Source: Citrus sinensis (taxonomy: Eukaryota; Streptophyta; Magnoliopsida; Sapindales; Rutaceae). Taken from it: 64,000 bases of DNA. Where the stretch lies: assembly GCF_022201045.2 (NCBI RefSeq), contig NC_068557.1, forward strand, positions 23,661,501 to 23,725,500, given 5' to 3'. The notes beneath the pieces are model-generated. The model made no database searches and was not told where the DNA came from. It was given only the letters and a program-made list of their open reading frames with translations. The position numbers and the translations under genes are program-made. Shown piece after piece: positions 24,992 to 37,653 of the stretch (the first letter of the stretch is position 1; every line of letters begins with the position of its first letter).

Positions 24992-27900
24992 CTAGCTTAC
25001 ATACTGTACCAACCACTCCAGGCTCTGATAAAGTTTACAGATTATCAGTGAACTTATTAACTTGAAAAAAAAAAAAAACAGCAATCACAAAATATCTGGA
25101 CTTGGTGATTTTGTTATATTGCTGCAATTACCGAATTAATACTCTCAACACACATGAGAAAGTCATAATATGGGATTATTTTGATACCTTTATGCAATCA
25201 GGTAGATCATTTTCTTTTGTTCTGACATGAATCTGCAAAGTTAGATAAGAGTAATCAGAATGTAAAAGAGTGACTGTGTGGATGGACCAGTTGGTCCATA
25301 TTAAAGCAGAAAAAAAATGGAATACTGGTGACTAAAAAGGACAATATTTCATCATTTACCAACGATAGATTGAAAATTGAATCGTTTTGAAACAACAATA
25401 TAAGAGTAGCCATTTTGAATGCTTTGTAGACAACAAATAGTTTCATAGTATGGTCTCCAGTCACCCCTGAATCAATGATAATGGCCTCAACTATCTTCTA
25501 TTTCATGAGATTTAAAGTTCAATGTCTTTTTTTATTTTTTTCTTTCTGGATCTTTCGGGTTAGTATTTTTACCTCAATGACTCTGTGGTAGGATGTATCC
25601 TGATGGCTTTCTAGCAAAGCCAGAATGACAAGTGCAGCTGCAACAGTTGAGGGCCAATAGCTCAGGTGCTCATGATCTGAGAGAGCCAACACTGCTAGGT
25701 ACTTGGCCTTCTTATCCACCCCTGCATCAGCTTTGGCGGCTTTCAGGTAGAACCTACATTTTCGACAATTTCCCAACTGGACTAAGAATAAAATAAATGG
25801 ATCTCTATCAAGCTCTTTGACTGAGGATAGTTTATAGACTAAGAAGGAAAATCAAAACAACTATGATATTCTCAACGGTAAACTAAAGTTAAACATCCAT
25901 CATCCTATGAATATACTTGGGAGGAAAGATCCACACCATAGGAAATTATAGATAGTAGGGAGGAAGCACTGGAAGTTGAGGACCTCCTGCACCAGCCATT
26001 CCATGGCCACCACTTCACATCTGCTATAAACGTTGTTCCCTATGTAGAAACTTTTTTGCCGCACACTGAGCCATAAAAAAAAATTTCAGTACAGCTATCT
26101 CCATCCAAATATTTGACATATTAAAGTAGGCACAAATTATTCATATCTTTTGATCTTAAAAATTCTATAGGAAAAAACGGCAGAGAAAAATGTCATCACC
26201 CGTTGTAGGGCTGATTTTCTTCAATTCTGGTGGCCAATGCAAGACAAGCTACTCCAACAATTTGAAGATTCCTTTTGATTTTGAAGAATCCCCTGCTCAG
26301 AAACCGATCGAGAAGGCTAACCCCAAGGAACATTGTCTCCTGGTGTAACTCCTTAGCAGTACATTGCTGCTAATCCAAAGTAACATGTTCTGATCAACAA
26401 CTGATAATTAATGAAGAAAGAAAATCAATTGAACAACTGATATTTCGCTTTGTTGATACTAAATGCCAATCCAAGGCCTTGTAAATTCGAGATAATAAAC
26501 AGTCAAACACTTCAAAATATACCCGCAAGAGAAAAAAAGAAGACAAAGAATCTGATTTAAAAGCTCAAAGCAATTAATCACTTTTGCGAGCAAAATACAT
26601 TGAATATTTTAAATTCATGTAATCTCGTTGTTTTCTACTTTATCTATTTTCTTTACGTTGAGATTTCTACATGTCAAACACTACCTTGTGAACTAAACTA
26701 TTTCACATTAATTGTGGAAGGGCTCGTGATGAGTTTATAAATGCAAGAAAAAAATCTTCCTTGAACTAATTTTTGGGTTTGAGAGTAGTTAAAGACCACT
26801 TAATATATAAAAAGTCCACAAGAATATAGGCTTGCCCAACAAACTTAACAAAATAGTGGAGCTTTTAACGTCCCTCTAACATCATTCTAACACTCCTTAT
26901 ACCCTAAGTTTAATTTATAAAATATAACTAATATATTAAAATTGATTATCTTCCCCTAATTTTTTTACTTAAAAAATGTATACTTTTATTTATAAAATAC
27001 ATATAAAATCTAAAACCTTGAAGTATTTTCTTCCAATTTTATAGTTTTATTTTCGTAACTTTAAACCATTATAATTTTCTCAAAAAATATTTTTTTATTA
27101 GAACTAAAGTGTAGATATAAATTATGAAATGGAGTCAATGTAAAATGTTAGTTAAACAAATAATTTATTTAAGTATTTAATTAAATTTCAATTTAAAAAA
27201 TAAGAAATAAATTAGATTGTATTTAGTTGTTTAAATAATTTCAATTAAAATGGAGTTCTATAAGAATTTTGATGAGTAACAAAAAGTCTACTTTCCACCA
27301 AACTCTCGGACTAGATGCCATTGGCGCTCTCCCCGGAGTCCACTCAGCTAGGAGGAAAATGCTTTAAAATCACCTACATACACCAAACCACGTGCTACTA
27401 CTTTGTCACGCAGACCTCTCCATCACTCATGAAGCAGGGTAAAGATTGAATTGACAAAAATACCCTAACACGGACACGGTGCCATGCCTTTCGCGCTCTC
27501 AAGTAGGAGGATAAAGCCAGCCTAGTTTGCAAATTATAACAAACACTGTGCACCACCTCTACATTCTATTACGTGCCACAGACTGAATGGACACAAAATT
27601 TTTTTTTCGTGAAAACCGTCACCGTATGTTTTGTTTGTTCCCTGCAACAGAATCTACTTGCTAACAGTGTTCTGAAGGGTAGGCTGTCCAGGCCCAGTGA
27701 AAATACGATTAAATTGAACTTAAACCAGGCGATTAATTACGTAACAGTAAGGACGCGAATCACTAGTCATGAGTCAAATGTAATCACCTCTACGATCCAG
27801 TGGACCATCTGAGACCGTTGTTCGCGTATGAGGTCGCCGTACTCTGTACCGGAAAAGTATTCCTCGGCGTAGTCGTACAAAAACGTTTGCCTTCGCTCTC

Positions 27901-29256
27901 TTTCACGAAACCTTTGGTAGCTCTCTTCGTCTTCCTCATCTTCGAACCTCACAAACTGAAGATTAAAAAGTTCACAGTAAAAAAATGAGAATAATTAAGA
28001 ATTAACTCGGTTGAAAATCACGCATTTGCACGTTTGATAACGGCGAAATTTCAAAAAAATTAAGCAGTAATGTAAGAGAATAGTCAAATTAACTGAATAA
28101 AACCAAAAGTATTTGTTTCATCGATTATGCAGTTTACACAGAAACCAATAGGAATATTAAAATATTGATTAAAAATATAAAAATGAGAAAATAAAAACAA
28201 CCTTAACAAAATGAGACTAACACGAAGGATTAATTATGTTTAGCTACGCTGCTACTAAGAAAAAATTAAAGAAAGCAAACAGAGATGAAGAATTTAACTT
28301 ACTGTAGACGGCTGATTCTCTTCTTGAACGAGAAAACACTTTCTGGAATCTAGAGGAACAGAGGACCTAGAGAACTGCTTGCTAAACTCATGGAAGAGAG
28401 AATAAGTAAGCGATGGAGGACTGTTATCGCCGGTCGACCGTTCAGAAAATTCGCTTCCAGAATCAAAGAAAATCGACGGCGTGTAATCCGAGAAACCGAG
28501 GTCAGAGTTCTCCGGGAATATGTCGAATTGCAGCTCAGAAAATGCATTCTCGTGACTTGACGAGTACTGAGATGTGTTCTCATAAGAGAACTGCTCCGTA
28601 CACGCGAGATCCGAATCAAATTTAGAGCTCCTCGTCTCTTGCTCGACAACGGACTCCGATTTTGAAACGATGAAATTCGAATCAACGCCACCGTTTTTTG
28701 AAATATCGGAGAGTTCAAGTTTTTCTTCTACTGCTCTGCTTTCACTTAGCTTCGCCACGGAGCAAGATTCAACACCAGAGCTTATTGAAGCGACGTCGTT
28801 GTTGTCCTTGCACACCGGATTTCGTTCGAAAGACGAAATATCAGATCGTGAATTGTCGTTTGGTTCAACTTTCTTGAACTTACAACTTATCTCTCCAAAA
28901 GCAGCTCCAGAATTTGATAGAACACAAGACGACTCACTTGCTTCAACTTCATAAGCTTTGGTTTCGTTCTCCATCTGACGCTTGTAATACGACCTCGTGA
29001 TCCTCCGAAACGGCTCGTCGCCTTGAATCTTCTTCGTCGTTTCATTAGGTTCAATTACTTCTTCGAACTGCCTCTTCTTGATGTTTGAAGAAACTTCGTC
29101 GCCGAAATGAGAGCAGGAGCTCGAATCGACGGAGAATTCCGAGAAGCTTTTGGTGGTCTTGTTTTCACTGAACACAATCGGAGAGATCTTCGAACGTGGA
29201 AGACGAAATCGCTTTGATCGGAGCTTCTTCTTGATGAACGGCTTTGATTTGATCAT
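24992..29256 (-). CDS. SDS: Cyclin SDS (SOLO DANCERS), meiosis-specific
   Basis: Seven exons on the minus strand: 28303-29256, 27788-27955, 26200-26369, 25937-26065, 25573-25753, 25188-25232, 24992-25024; 559 aa, close to the Arabidopsis length. Exon 1 encodes a long acidic, Ser-rich N-terminus with the family signatures [10 protein letters not shown] and [16 protein letters not shown]. Exons 2-4 encode the cyclin core ([53 protein letters not shown]). Exons 5-7 give the C-terminal cyclin fold and end [28 protein letters not shown] drives homologue pairing and DMC1-dependent recombination in meiocytes (known). The start is the first ATG of the frame. Exon 3 begins at a TAGCAG tandem acceptor, so 558- and 559-residue forms are possible. 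Confidence 0.95.
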
Positions 29257-30200
29257 CTTTGCTCTCAATTTTAAATTCAAATTTGAAATGAAAATTTGCT
29301 TGAGATTAAGAAGAGAGGGGGGGAGGGGGCTAGTGCTGAGTTGTATTGACTGTAGAGTGTTAAGTTCGCGCGAAGAGGTTGTGGACGTTGAAGGCGATAG
29401 TGCGTGGTGGCGGGGCTTATTATACGCTGCGTGGGGACCACGTGAAGAGTCAGTTTCTCACGCACGTAAACGGTGAAATTAGTTAGTGTAGGGACGATCT
29501 ATTTATTGAAGAATTTAGGCGAATTGGGAAAGTCCACGTCAGCATAATGCAATGGCGAGAGGTCTAGATTCTGACTTGGGCCACCTATGGGTGAAATCAA
29601 TCGTCAGGCTGTGTCTGCGTTCGGGAGTTCATTTATGGCAATTCCAAAACTCAGATTAATTAAAAAGAATGCCTTTTTCTACTAAAAATAAAAGGTTATT
29701 TACCAAATTTACTGCACCAATTTATTGGTGTTACGAAATTATCGTATCAATAGGAAAATGATAAAGTCAATAATATATGATGCAATAAATAAAAAAATGT
29801 CATTTTAATTTGAGATTATCAAATCTTATTATCCAAATCATACAAATTTGTGGGTGGTAATTGGCTCGAATGATATTAGACAATTAATCTTAGAATGTTA
29901 TGAATCTAGCATCGTTTTGTATTTATGTGCTTCTAATCTAAGGAAGACGCCGCATTGACAAAGTTGAACTTTTTCTATTTGGGCCAAACGAGCGAGAATC
30001 AGTAACTTGTCATCTCTTCGTCTTGTCTACAGTTACAGGCCTTGTGGATCTCTTCGTCAGTCCAGGATTTGAGTCCAATCGAAACTGACCCGAATGTTGC
30101 CGGACTATTATTATGTGCAACGACCAATTTAACTTGGCAGTACCTGCCTCTCAAATTCTAAGACACAGGCAATACTTCGATTCCTGTAACAAAATCAATC
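29257..30200. other. Divergent promoter region between SDS and CCZ1
   Basis: About 1.6 kb separates the two start codons. On the minus strand, CGTATAATAAGC near 29417-29428 is a plausible TATA box for SDS. The rest is AT-rich with no gene. Confidence 0.4.
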
Positions 30201-30938
30201 TGAGAGCATTCAGCAGCTCGATTTGCCAATTCATTTCGCAGTGAGTCTCTCGTCCTGTTTTCCCTTTTTTCTTAGAAATCAACTAGGGTTTCTTTACTCC
30301 TCTTCTGAGCTTCTATTTATCATCTTTGAATTATTTGATTATTTGGGTTTGTTTTGTATCTTAACTGAGATTCAATTATCTTTAGGGTTAGTTGGTCAGT
30401 TTAAGTGTAATCGTCAAATGAATTAAAAAGAAGCTTTAAACTTGATCAGAAACTGAAGTAAATAGGAATTTAGCTTCCATTTTGCTTATTTTGGCTTCCG
30501 TAGCATTTCACTAAACCAAGTAGTGTTCTCTAGGTGTAGTGTTTGCAATGTATCTGAAATTTGCTTCTGTTAGTGGACTTATATTACCGTTTAAGGGGTA
30601 ATTATTTTGCTAAAAGAGATTTAAAATGATGAATGCTATTGCCTGTTTTGTGATTTCCTAAGTATTGGCATTAAGAACTCTGAAACCGATGAGTTTATTA
30701 TTATTTGTAGCTATTTCTGAGATAATGCCACCCAGTTTATTTTGAATCTTTTTAACATTTTGTATACCAATTTGAAGAAAAACTATTGTGCCAATGAAGG
30801 ATTTCAAGATCATATTCTTTCTAAATCTTCTTTTGTTATCCTTGGTTATGCATTTAATATCTCTGATTAACAGGATAGTCTCTTATGTTGTATCACATTT
30901 TCTCTGTTTTCTGTCTAGGTTTATGAATTGGAAAACTT

Positions 30939-33900
30939 ATGGGTTTGGCATCGGCTGGCACTGCTACTGATGGTATGCAATTATGCATATTTGACTTGAG
31001 AAGGGGACAAAATGAAGGGCAGGAGCTAGACAAGATTTTGTTTTTCTTCCCTGCTGATTTGCCCTTTTCAACACAACTTTCTGTGATAGGACTCAGCGAA
31101 GGACTTATCACATTTACAAGGTCAGTGACCATCTTGATTGCAGATTTTGTGAATAAGAGCTAAAGACATCTTGAAATTTTTTTAATTATGCTTTAGTTGG
31201 AATAATTATGATATTTGGGATTAATTGTAAAGATCAGGTTATTAGATTTTATTTAATAGTGAAAGATAGATTTAGGTATGAATTTGTTTCTAGTTGCTAC
31301 ATAGCATGTTCTTGTCAAGAGAAGATGCATTGTATACTCTAACCAGTCTAATACGTATTTTTTGGCTATCACCAATTCTAGTTGGCATACGATCTCTTTC
31401 AATTTTATTGGAAAACCAATGAAAGGATTTTGTTCCTGTATTTCGTTTTAGCATGACTGTAATTCAAGTAGTTTGGTTGTTTTGAGGCATATAACATTAG
31501 CGTTATGCAGAATTTTCTCACCGGAAGCTGCATGTGAAATCATAGAAGCCGAGAGGCACTCTCATGTTTTCTATGAAGCAGAAACAGATATCTGGATGGT
31601 GATGGTAGGATAACCGTTTCCTCTAATAATCCATGTAGTGACAATGATTACATGCTCTGATCAATTACTCTTTACATTATGATAATTATGCTGAAATGTT
31701 ATATCTGTTTGCATATCCTGATTATTGTTTTATTGCCATTTTGTTTAAATGTTTTATCTCTTGGTTGGTCCTTTATTTGTGTATCCTCTCTAGGGAAACT
31801 AATTTTTATCATAAGCTTTTATTATTAATTCCATTTGCAGTTTTGCTCTCAATTCTGGTAATCTTTGAACTATATAAGACTTTTAACAGCCTGTTTGGAA
31901 TTATAAGTTACTTAGACAATTCACAGTGTGAGTTATGATGTTCTCAATCATCATGATGTCTTCATTCAGAATTTTGTTAGCGTATATTAGACATTTGTCT
32001 TAGCATTAGGTCTTGCAGGTAGATGTGGTTTTATAACAGGAAATGAGTTCTTCTGTCTACCTTCTGGCTGAAACTTTATATATAGAGTGGTAAACTTACT
32101 GTTTTTAGGATAATTTGGCAACAAGTTCTAGCTATATCATCAAATCTTCTTCATTTCTTTCTTCAAATCATAATTGATTTAAGACAAGTACATGTATGCC
32201 TTGATCAGTCTGTAATTTTAGATTAAGGGATTCTAACCTGTTCTGTAACTTCTTGAAGGTGGTGGAGAAAGGTAAGGATTCAGATGCCATATGGCGCATT
32301 GATGCATTACGCAAGGTTCTTAAGGAAGTTCACTCTCTTTTTGTGATGTTTTATGGATCTATAAGAGCAATGCTTGAGAAAGACCCTAGTGGTGGACTAA
32401 TACGATCTCATTTGTACCCTTTCATCATGGATTATCTAAGTGGTAATTAATTCTGCAATCAACTGGCCTCTAAAATTACGTTAGATCATTGTTCTGCTGT
32501 CTTTGGTTCAACATATTTCATTGTTAAGTCACTAATTGTCAGCATTCCAAAAACGGTCTCCCTTGGATAACTGCTGCTGGGGTAATGCTGAAGTTGCTGT
32601 ATCAAATGGCCTCTATTGGACTTGTTCTACCGAAGCATTGCTGAAGTTGCTATATCTTGTTCCTTATATGTAACTTTTCTCTTTGAGGCAGATTTTCCTG
32701 TTGGGAAGAAACTCCAGTTACCCTCATTCCGTGACTGTTTGAAGGAGCGTGGAACTGTACAAATGCTGACCATGGGGCGGGAGGCTGCGATTGAAGTTCA
32801 GGTTTGTCTTCAGAATCATATATATAATTGAGTCATATTCAATCGTCAGATAGAAAAACAAGCAGCATTTTAGTCAAATTTCTTTAGTAACTCTCAAGGA
32901 CTTAAGTTCAAAAACCTCATATTTTCTCCAACTATAATCTTCCTAATAGTTAAAGTTTATTTTATTGTTCCTTTGATACATGATCGACGGATTGAAGCAT
33001 AACGGTGTGTGTTAACATGATACAAATTGTAATCTTATGGCTTATAAGTGAAACATTGTTTATTTTCTTGTTGGTTAATAGTTCTGATTATTAAATTTGA
33101 TATTTGCAGTCACTTGTCAGTGTACTGGATTCTTGTGCTGGGAACTCATCTTGCTACTCAATGATTTTATTTCACGATCTTCTGGTGTCCACAACACTTT
33201 CTCCTGTATGGTTTGATCTCCAAAGCCCAATTGGGTTGACAATATCTGTCTTATTCTATGTCAATCAATATTATCCTTTAAGTTTAAGAAATACCTATTG
33301 AATTTCTTCTCATAGAATAGTGATAGGGTCCATTTTGGGGGTATTCTCTTTCATAATTGCTAATCTCCATTGCATTCTGTTGGTCAGGATGACACCATAA
33401 ACTTATTTACATATGCTGTTCTAAGGTTAAGCCCAAATGCTCTATCCTCGGGAGTAAATTCCTGGTCCTATATACGCAGAGGAAGTACCTCATCTCATTT
33501 TGTGTCAGGGTCTGCCTTGACCCACTCTGGTCCTGTTTCGGAACAAATTTATCATTCAAGTGATACCTCACCTGTCGGGAACAACATTAATCGTGTTACA
33601 CGGGCTCTACAGCATGGTAAGTGGTACAAGGGGAAGGATGGTTTTCTTGTCACTGATATATGGGGTGTGGACGTTGGTAGCTTGGTTTGTGCCACCCCAA
33701 CAGTTTGGCTTCAGCAGACTGAGGAGGCAATGTATCTCTGTCCTTATCAGTTCAAAAGCCTTACTTTAATCCTTCTCATTCCCGTTTCCTCCATCCTTAA
33801 CGGAGAGCAAGGTGTTGCTTTGGTAAAGCAGCAACTTCTTGAAAACGTGAGTTCCCTACTTTTGTTTTCAGCTGATGATCGTTTTTCACAAATGTTTATT

Positions 33901-35050
33901 CTTCTCGTACGCACTGTCATTTCTCAATCAGGCATCACTTAAGATATTAAAAGTTGAAGAGAAACTATCAAAAGGATGGGGTGGTGAGAATGCATATCAT
34001 GTTAGTGGGTATCGATACTTGCTTGTAGATGGTGACAGAAATGTATCAAGGGCATCTCCGCCAGGAAAAGTTACTACTTTAGCAAAGGTAAAGTGCACTC
34101 TATGGTGTTGCTTTGTGACAATAGATTGCCTTGTTATATTTAACACATGAGATTGGATCCATTCTATCATCTCTAGCAAAATTCTTATGGCATTTGGCAA
34201 TACCATGTAAAATGGGATATTGTAGCCCTGTTTCTAATCTGCAGAAGAATTTCTTTGAGATGATATAAGATGTTCAAGTTGGTTTAGTAATTGTGTTGTG
34301 GCGTGGCAGGAATCACTACTTGCCTTAAGCAAACTCAGAGACGAGGTAGATTTGGAAAAAAGTAGAGCAAAACGGGATAATGCTGGTTGCGAGAAAGATT
34401 TGGAAGTAAGCATAAGAGCAAAAAATAATGCTTGGGCTATTGCTCGAATTACCGGAGGGAAGGAGCTGTATATGGTTCTAGAAAAAGCCAGTGAAACACT
34501 TCTTTATGCCTCTGATGCTGTTGAGAAGTTTAGCAACAGGTAGTGTATTTCTCTCACAATTTCGTAATGAATGTTTTGCAGTGTTGTTATCATCATCATG
34601 ATTCGGTTGGGTTAACTTTGTTGCTACTGTTAGTACTCTGTTAAGAGTTTCATGATCTTAGAGAAGTGGAATATCAACTGTAAGCAAAGGATACTGTTAG
34701 TATGAAAATCATTTACCAATATGGGGCAAAACCCTTCTAGCCATTCTCTCATCTCATTGGACTGATCTGTCCCATGTAACTCGACCAATTGTGAATTGAA
34801 TATTACTTCCTTGACTTTGTTCTAGTTAGATTTCAGTTTGGAATGAATAGGATAAATTCCGCTATAAGGCCTATCTAGCAACAGTGCTGAATATATTGAC
34901 AATCAATTACTAGATTTCTTAATGTTTAATTTTTTTTTGCTTTGATATGTTTCAAGTTGGATCGATGATCTCTAATCAACACGAGATAAAGTTACATTGT
35001 GCCTCGATGAATTATGCAGGTACTGCAACGGAGCATTTTCCTTGGATTAA
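30939..35050 (+). CDS. CCZ1: Vacuolar fusion protein CCZ1 homologue
   Basis: Nine coding exons: 30939-31120, 31511-31604, 32259-32442, 32692-32801, 33110-33205, 33388-33846, 33932-34087, 34310-34539, 35020-35050; 513 aa. The N-terminus LCIFDLRRGQNEGQELDKIL and the block FPADLPFSTQLSVIGLSEGL belong to the first longin-type domain. Later conserved blocks are VLKEVHSLFVMFYGSIRA, ILFHDLLVSTTLSP, KGKDGFLVTDIWG and KVEEKLSKGWGGENAYHVSG. CCZ1 pairs with MON1 as the exchange factor that activates Rab7/RABG3 on late endosomes for fusion with the vacuole (known). The last exon has only ten codons and restores the family ending YCNGAFSLD. A leader intron probably runs from 30240 (GTGAGTC) to 30918 (CTAG). 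Confidence 0.95.
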
Positions 35051-35059
35051 AGATAGAAC

Positions 35060-36125
35060 TTTCTCATCTCCAGCATAAATGCTCATAAAATTAAGATGAA
35101 GGATGCATTTAACTAGTCGGAGTATTCTTCTATTTTCGGATTCTTATGACAAGGAAATATTAGAGGAAACAATTTGGATCTGTTGTATATAGAGCTATCT
35201 GTTTGTTTCAGTAAGAATTATTTTTTATAAATTGAGAAATTGATTATTTTTTATAAATCTAAAAGGTCGTTTAGTGGCGTGCGTTAAAAATGACTAAGGT
35301 GCCTCTGGTATTGTTTTGGAAATGGTATTTTTGTATTTGTTTAATAATATAGGAATGATTAATTCTTGGTGAACTTGAAAATGTGTTTGGTAATTTACTT
35401 TTAAAATGATATTCAAAAAAATAAAAAATAAAAAATGTGTTTGATTGTTTATTTAAAAAATTGGAGACAAATGAAAGAGAGGAAAAAGTAATTTTATTCT
35501 AATGAAAGAGTATTGATGGAGCTCATTAAATATTAACTATTATTAGAAAAACATCAATTTTTTTTCTTTAGAGAACTTGTATTTAAGGTAATATCACATT
35601 AATTTGTGAAAATCACATAATTATTATAACAATCAGGATCAATTTAATTTTTTCGTTAATATGGCTGGTGCGATTTTATATTCTTTTTTTTTTTAAATTT
35701 TAGTTCGGTTATTCTACAATAAAATGTTTAGGGAAAATTACCTATCTATCCACCTTTATAAATCCATCATCAAAACTCAACATATGATGAAATTTTTTTA
35801 CCATAAATCCATAATAGCCGCATGTAGCAATTATGGACCAAATTACCCTTAAAACAAACTTAACAAATCCAAACAACCAAAATCTATGGCATCCAAAACT
35901 TCCTCCAACAACTAAAAACTATGCTCCACAAAACTCCCACCATCTCACCTCTCATCTCACAACGGCTGTTACCAACCACTGAAGACAAAATCAATCAACA
36001 ATTAAAAAATAATCAAGAAGAGATTTGGGTTATTGTGTTTAAAATTAGATTGTGAGATGGAGTTTTATGTGTGGGTTTTGTAGAAGAATGCCTTTGACAA
36101 TTTTATTACAATATTGGTAGATATT
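35060..36125. other. Intergenic, no gene seen
   Basis: CCZ1 3'UTR and AT-rich spacer up to the MITE. Short open frames only. Confidence 0.6.
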
Positions 36126-36133
36126 TACTTAAA

Positions 36134-36335
36134 GAGTAATGATAGAGGCATAAACTCTTGTACAAATTTATTTTGTACATACTCATGTGGCATGATAAGA
36201 TTGGTTGAATTAAATATCACTTGGCCCACATGATTTGTTTTTATTATTTTATATTTTTATTCAACTAATGAATTAATGCCACGTCGGTTTGTACAAGATA
36301 AATTTGTACAAGAGTTTGTGGCTCTATTATCACTC
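36134..36335. mobile_element. Mutator-type MITE, copy A of a three-copy family
   Basis: A 202-bp element starting GAGTAATGATAGAGGCATAA and ending in its inverted match (GTGGCTCTATTATCACTC). Exact 9-bp duplication TTACTTAAA (36125-36133 and 36336-36344). The interior is shared with the copies at 44436 and 44731 (CTCTTGTACAAA, TGTGGCATGATAAGATTGGT). Confidence 0.9.
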
Positions 36336-36518
36336 TTACTTAAATGAGTCCATAAATTAGGTGCATGTTACTGTTATGGTAAGAAATTGTGTCCTGTGCC
36401 TAATTTTGAAAATGAATTTATAAAAGAAGCTAGATAGGTTGATTTCCCTAAAGTAAACCCGAGTCTACTTGTATTTTATTTTATTTTATTTTAAAAAAAC
36501 AGAGTTATTGTAACTTAC

Positions 36519-36653
36519 GGGCCCTATATTTCCAAAACGGGCCATCGCCAGATATATCAATAAAATTGGGATGGGCTGATTTACTCAGACAAGAAATCAG
36601 CCCAGCAATAAAACCTAAATTAGGGTTAGGGTTTTTTTTATCTGTCTATATAA
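36519..36653 (+). promoter_or_regulatory. SmD2 promoter: site II elements, telo-box, TATA box
   Basis: GGGCC motifs at 36519-36524 and 36539-36543 and GCCCA near 36600 are site II elements. A telo-box (TAGGGTTAGGGTTT, 36621-36634) follows, then TATATAA at 36647-36653. Site II plus telo-box is the known signature of plant genes for ribosome and RNA-processing proteins, which suits SmD2 and its snoRNAs. The start site is probably near 36680. Confidence 0.75.
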
Positions 36654-36749
36654 AAAAAGCAAGCTGGTTTTACTTCTGATCTGAGCTAGCTGAGTGTTTG
36701 TCTCGTCGTCCGCCGCAGTTAGGTACTTTTCTTTATCTTTACCTGTTTC

Positions 36750-36774
36750 CCCCCCCCCCCCCCCCCCCCCCCCA
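36750..36774. repeat. Homopolymer run of C, 25 bases as assembled
   Basis: A run of 25 consecutive C in the first intron of the SmD2 gene, just inside the probable 5' splice site at 36722. Plant DNA seldom keeps such runs, and the length is likely to vary or be miscalled. Confidence 0.9.
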
Positions 36775-36844
36775 AATATTTCTTTGCAGTTACTGTTGTT
36801 GCTATTGAAATAAATAAATCTTGTGGTGGAATTGTTTTTGAAAT

Positions 36845-36932
36845 GTCTCTGATGATGTTTAACTATATTAACTTTCGTTCTACTGAGAAAACAATTATGC
36901 GGAATCCATATGGCGACCTGAACTGAGGAGAC
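36845..36932 (+). ncRNA. C/D-box snoRNA, copy 1
   Basis: Box C TGATGA (36850-36855), box D' CTGA (36883-36886) and box D CTGA (36923-36926) are closed by a terminal stem GTCTC/GAGAC. The guide before D' is AACTTTCGTTCT, complementary to AGAACGAAAGTT in plant 18S rRNA (recalled sequence). By the five-base rule it targets the second A of GAAC. It lies inside the SmD2 leader intron, the common plant location for intronic snoRNAs. Confidence 0.8.
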
Positions 36933-37111
36933 TGTTTATGTGCTTTGCTTCTTTTTCATTTATCAGTCTTATTTTTATCGCTCCGTTTCATAAATGAGAC
37001 TCGTGTTATTTTGTGCTTTATTTTTCGTACTTTTTAGGCTATTTTTTGGGCGATATATTTTGAGTTTTATATAAAATTTTAATGTTCCCGAACCAGTGTT
37101 GTGTTTAATTT

Positions 37112-37204
37112 AAGCTGTCTCTGATGATGATTGAAAAAAAATACTTTCGTTCTTCCGAGATGATACATGCGGAAACATTTTGGAGACCTGAACTGAAGAG
37201 GCTT
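37112..37204 (+). ncRNA. C/D-box snoRNA, copy 2
   Basis: Box C TGATGA (37122-37127), degenerate D' CCGA (37155-37158), C'-like ATGATA (37160-37165) and box D CTGA (37193-37196), with an AAGC/GCTT terminal stem. It keeps the ACTTTCGTTCT guide of copy 1 and the TGGAGACCTGAACTGA 3' segment. A paralogue of copy 1 in the same intron. Confidence 0.78.
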
Positions 37205-37571
37205 ACATATACATGTGTGTATTCCCAATCTGGTCCGGTATTTTAAAATGTGGGAAAGTCCGGAAAAGCTCTAAACCATGGTTTAAAACTTAAAGCTCAT
37301 AAACGTTTCTCTGACTTTCTCGCACTTTAAAATTTCGAATTAGAATATTTCTAATATATATATAAGTTTTTAACCGAAGACACTCAAGTGATGGAACTTG
37401 TTCTCTGTTGCAGCATTGCCGTGGATCCCGTCATTTGAAAAGTAGAACAATTTTTTTTTTTAATTCTTAGAATTTTTTAGCTCAAAAAGTTGTTTTTAAG
37501 GTTTATAGCTATTATGGCCTTCATTTTGTTATCTCCATCATGTACAGTGGATTGGGCATTGGAGATCTTAT

Positions 37572-37653
37572 CTCTTGTGATGTTCAAAATGAAAAACTTT
37601 CGTTCTCCTGAGCTTGATAATGCTGAAAATCTTTGGAGACCTGAGCTGAAGAG
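37572..37653 (+). ncRNA. C/D-box snoRNA, copy 3
   Basis: Box C is altered (TGATGT, 37578-37583); D' CTGA at 37608-37611, C'-like TTGATAA, box D CTGA at 37646-37649 and a CTCT/AGAG stem. The guide AACTTTCGTTCT and the TTTGGAGACCTGA block are conserved. The imperfect box C leaves it open whether this copy is still made into a stable RNA. Confidence 0.68.

Noticed and set aside
28350-28718. 122-codon minus-strand frame overlapping SDS exon 1
   Set aside because: Alternative-frame shadow of the Ser/Arg-rich SDS N-terminus.
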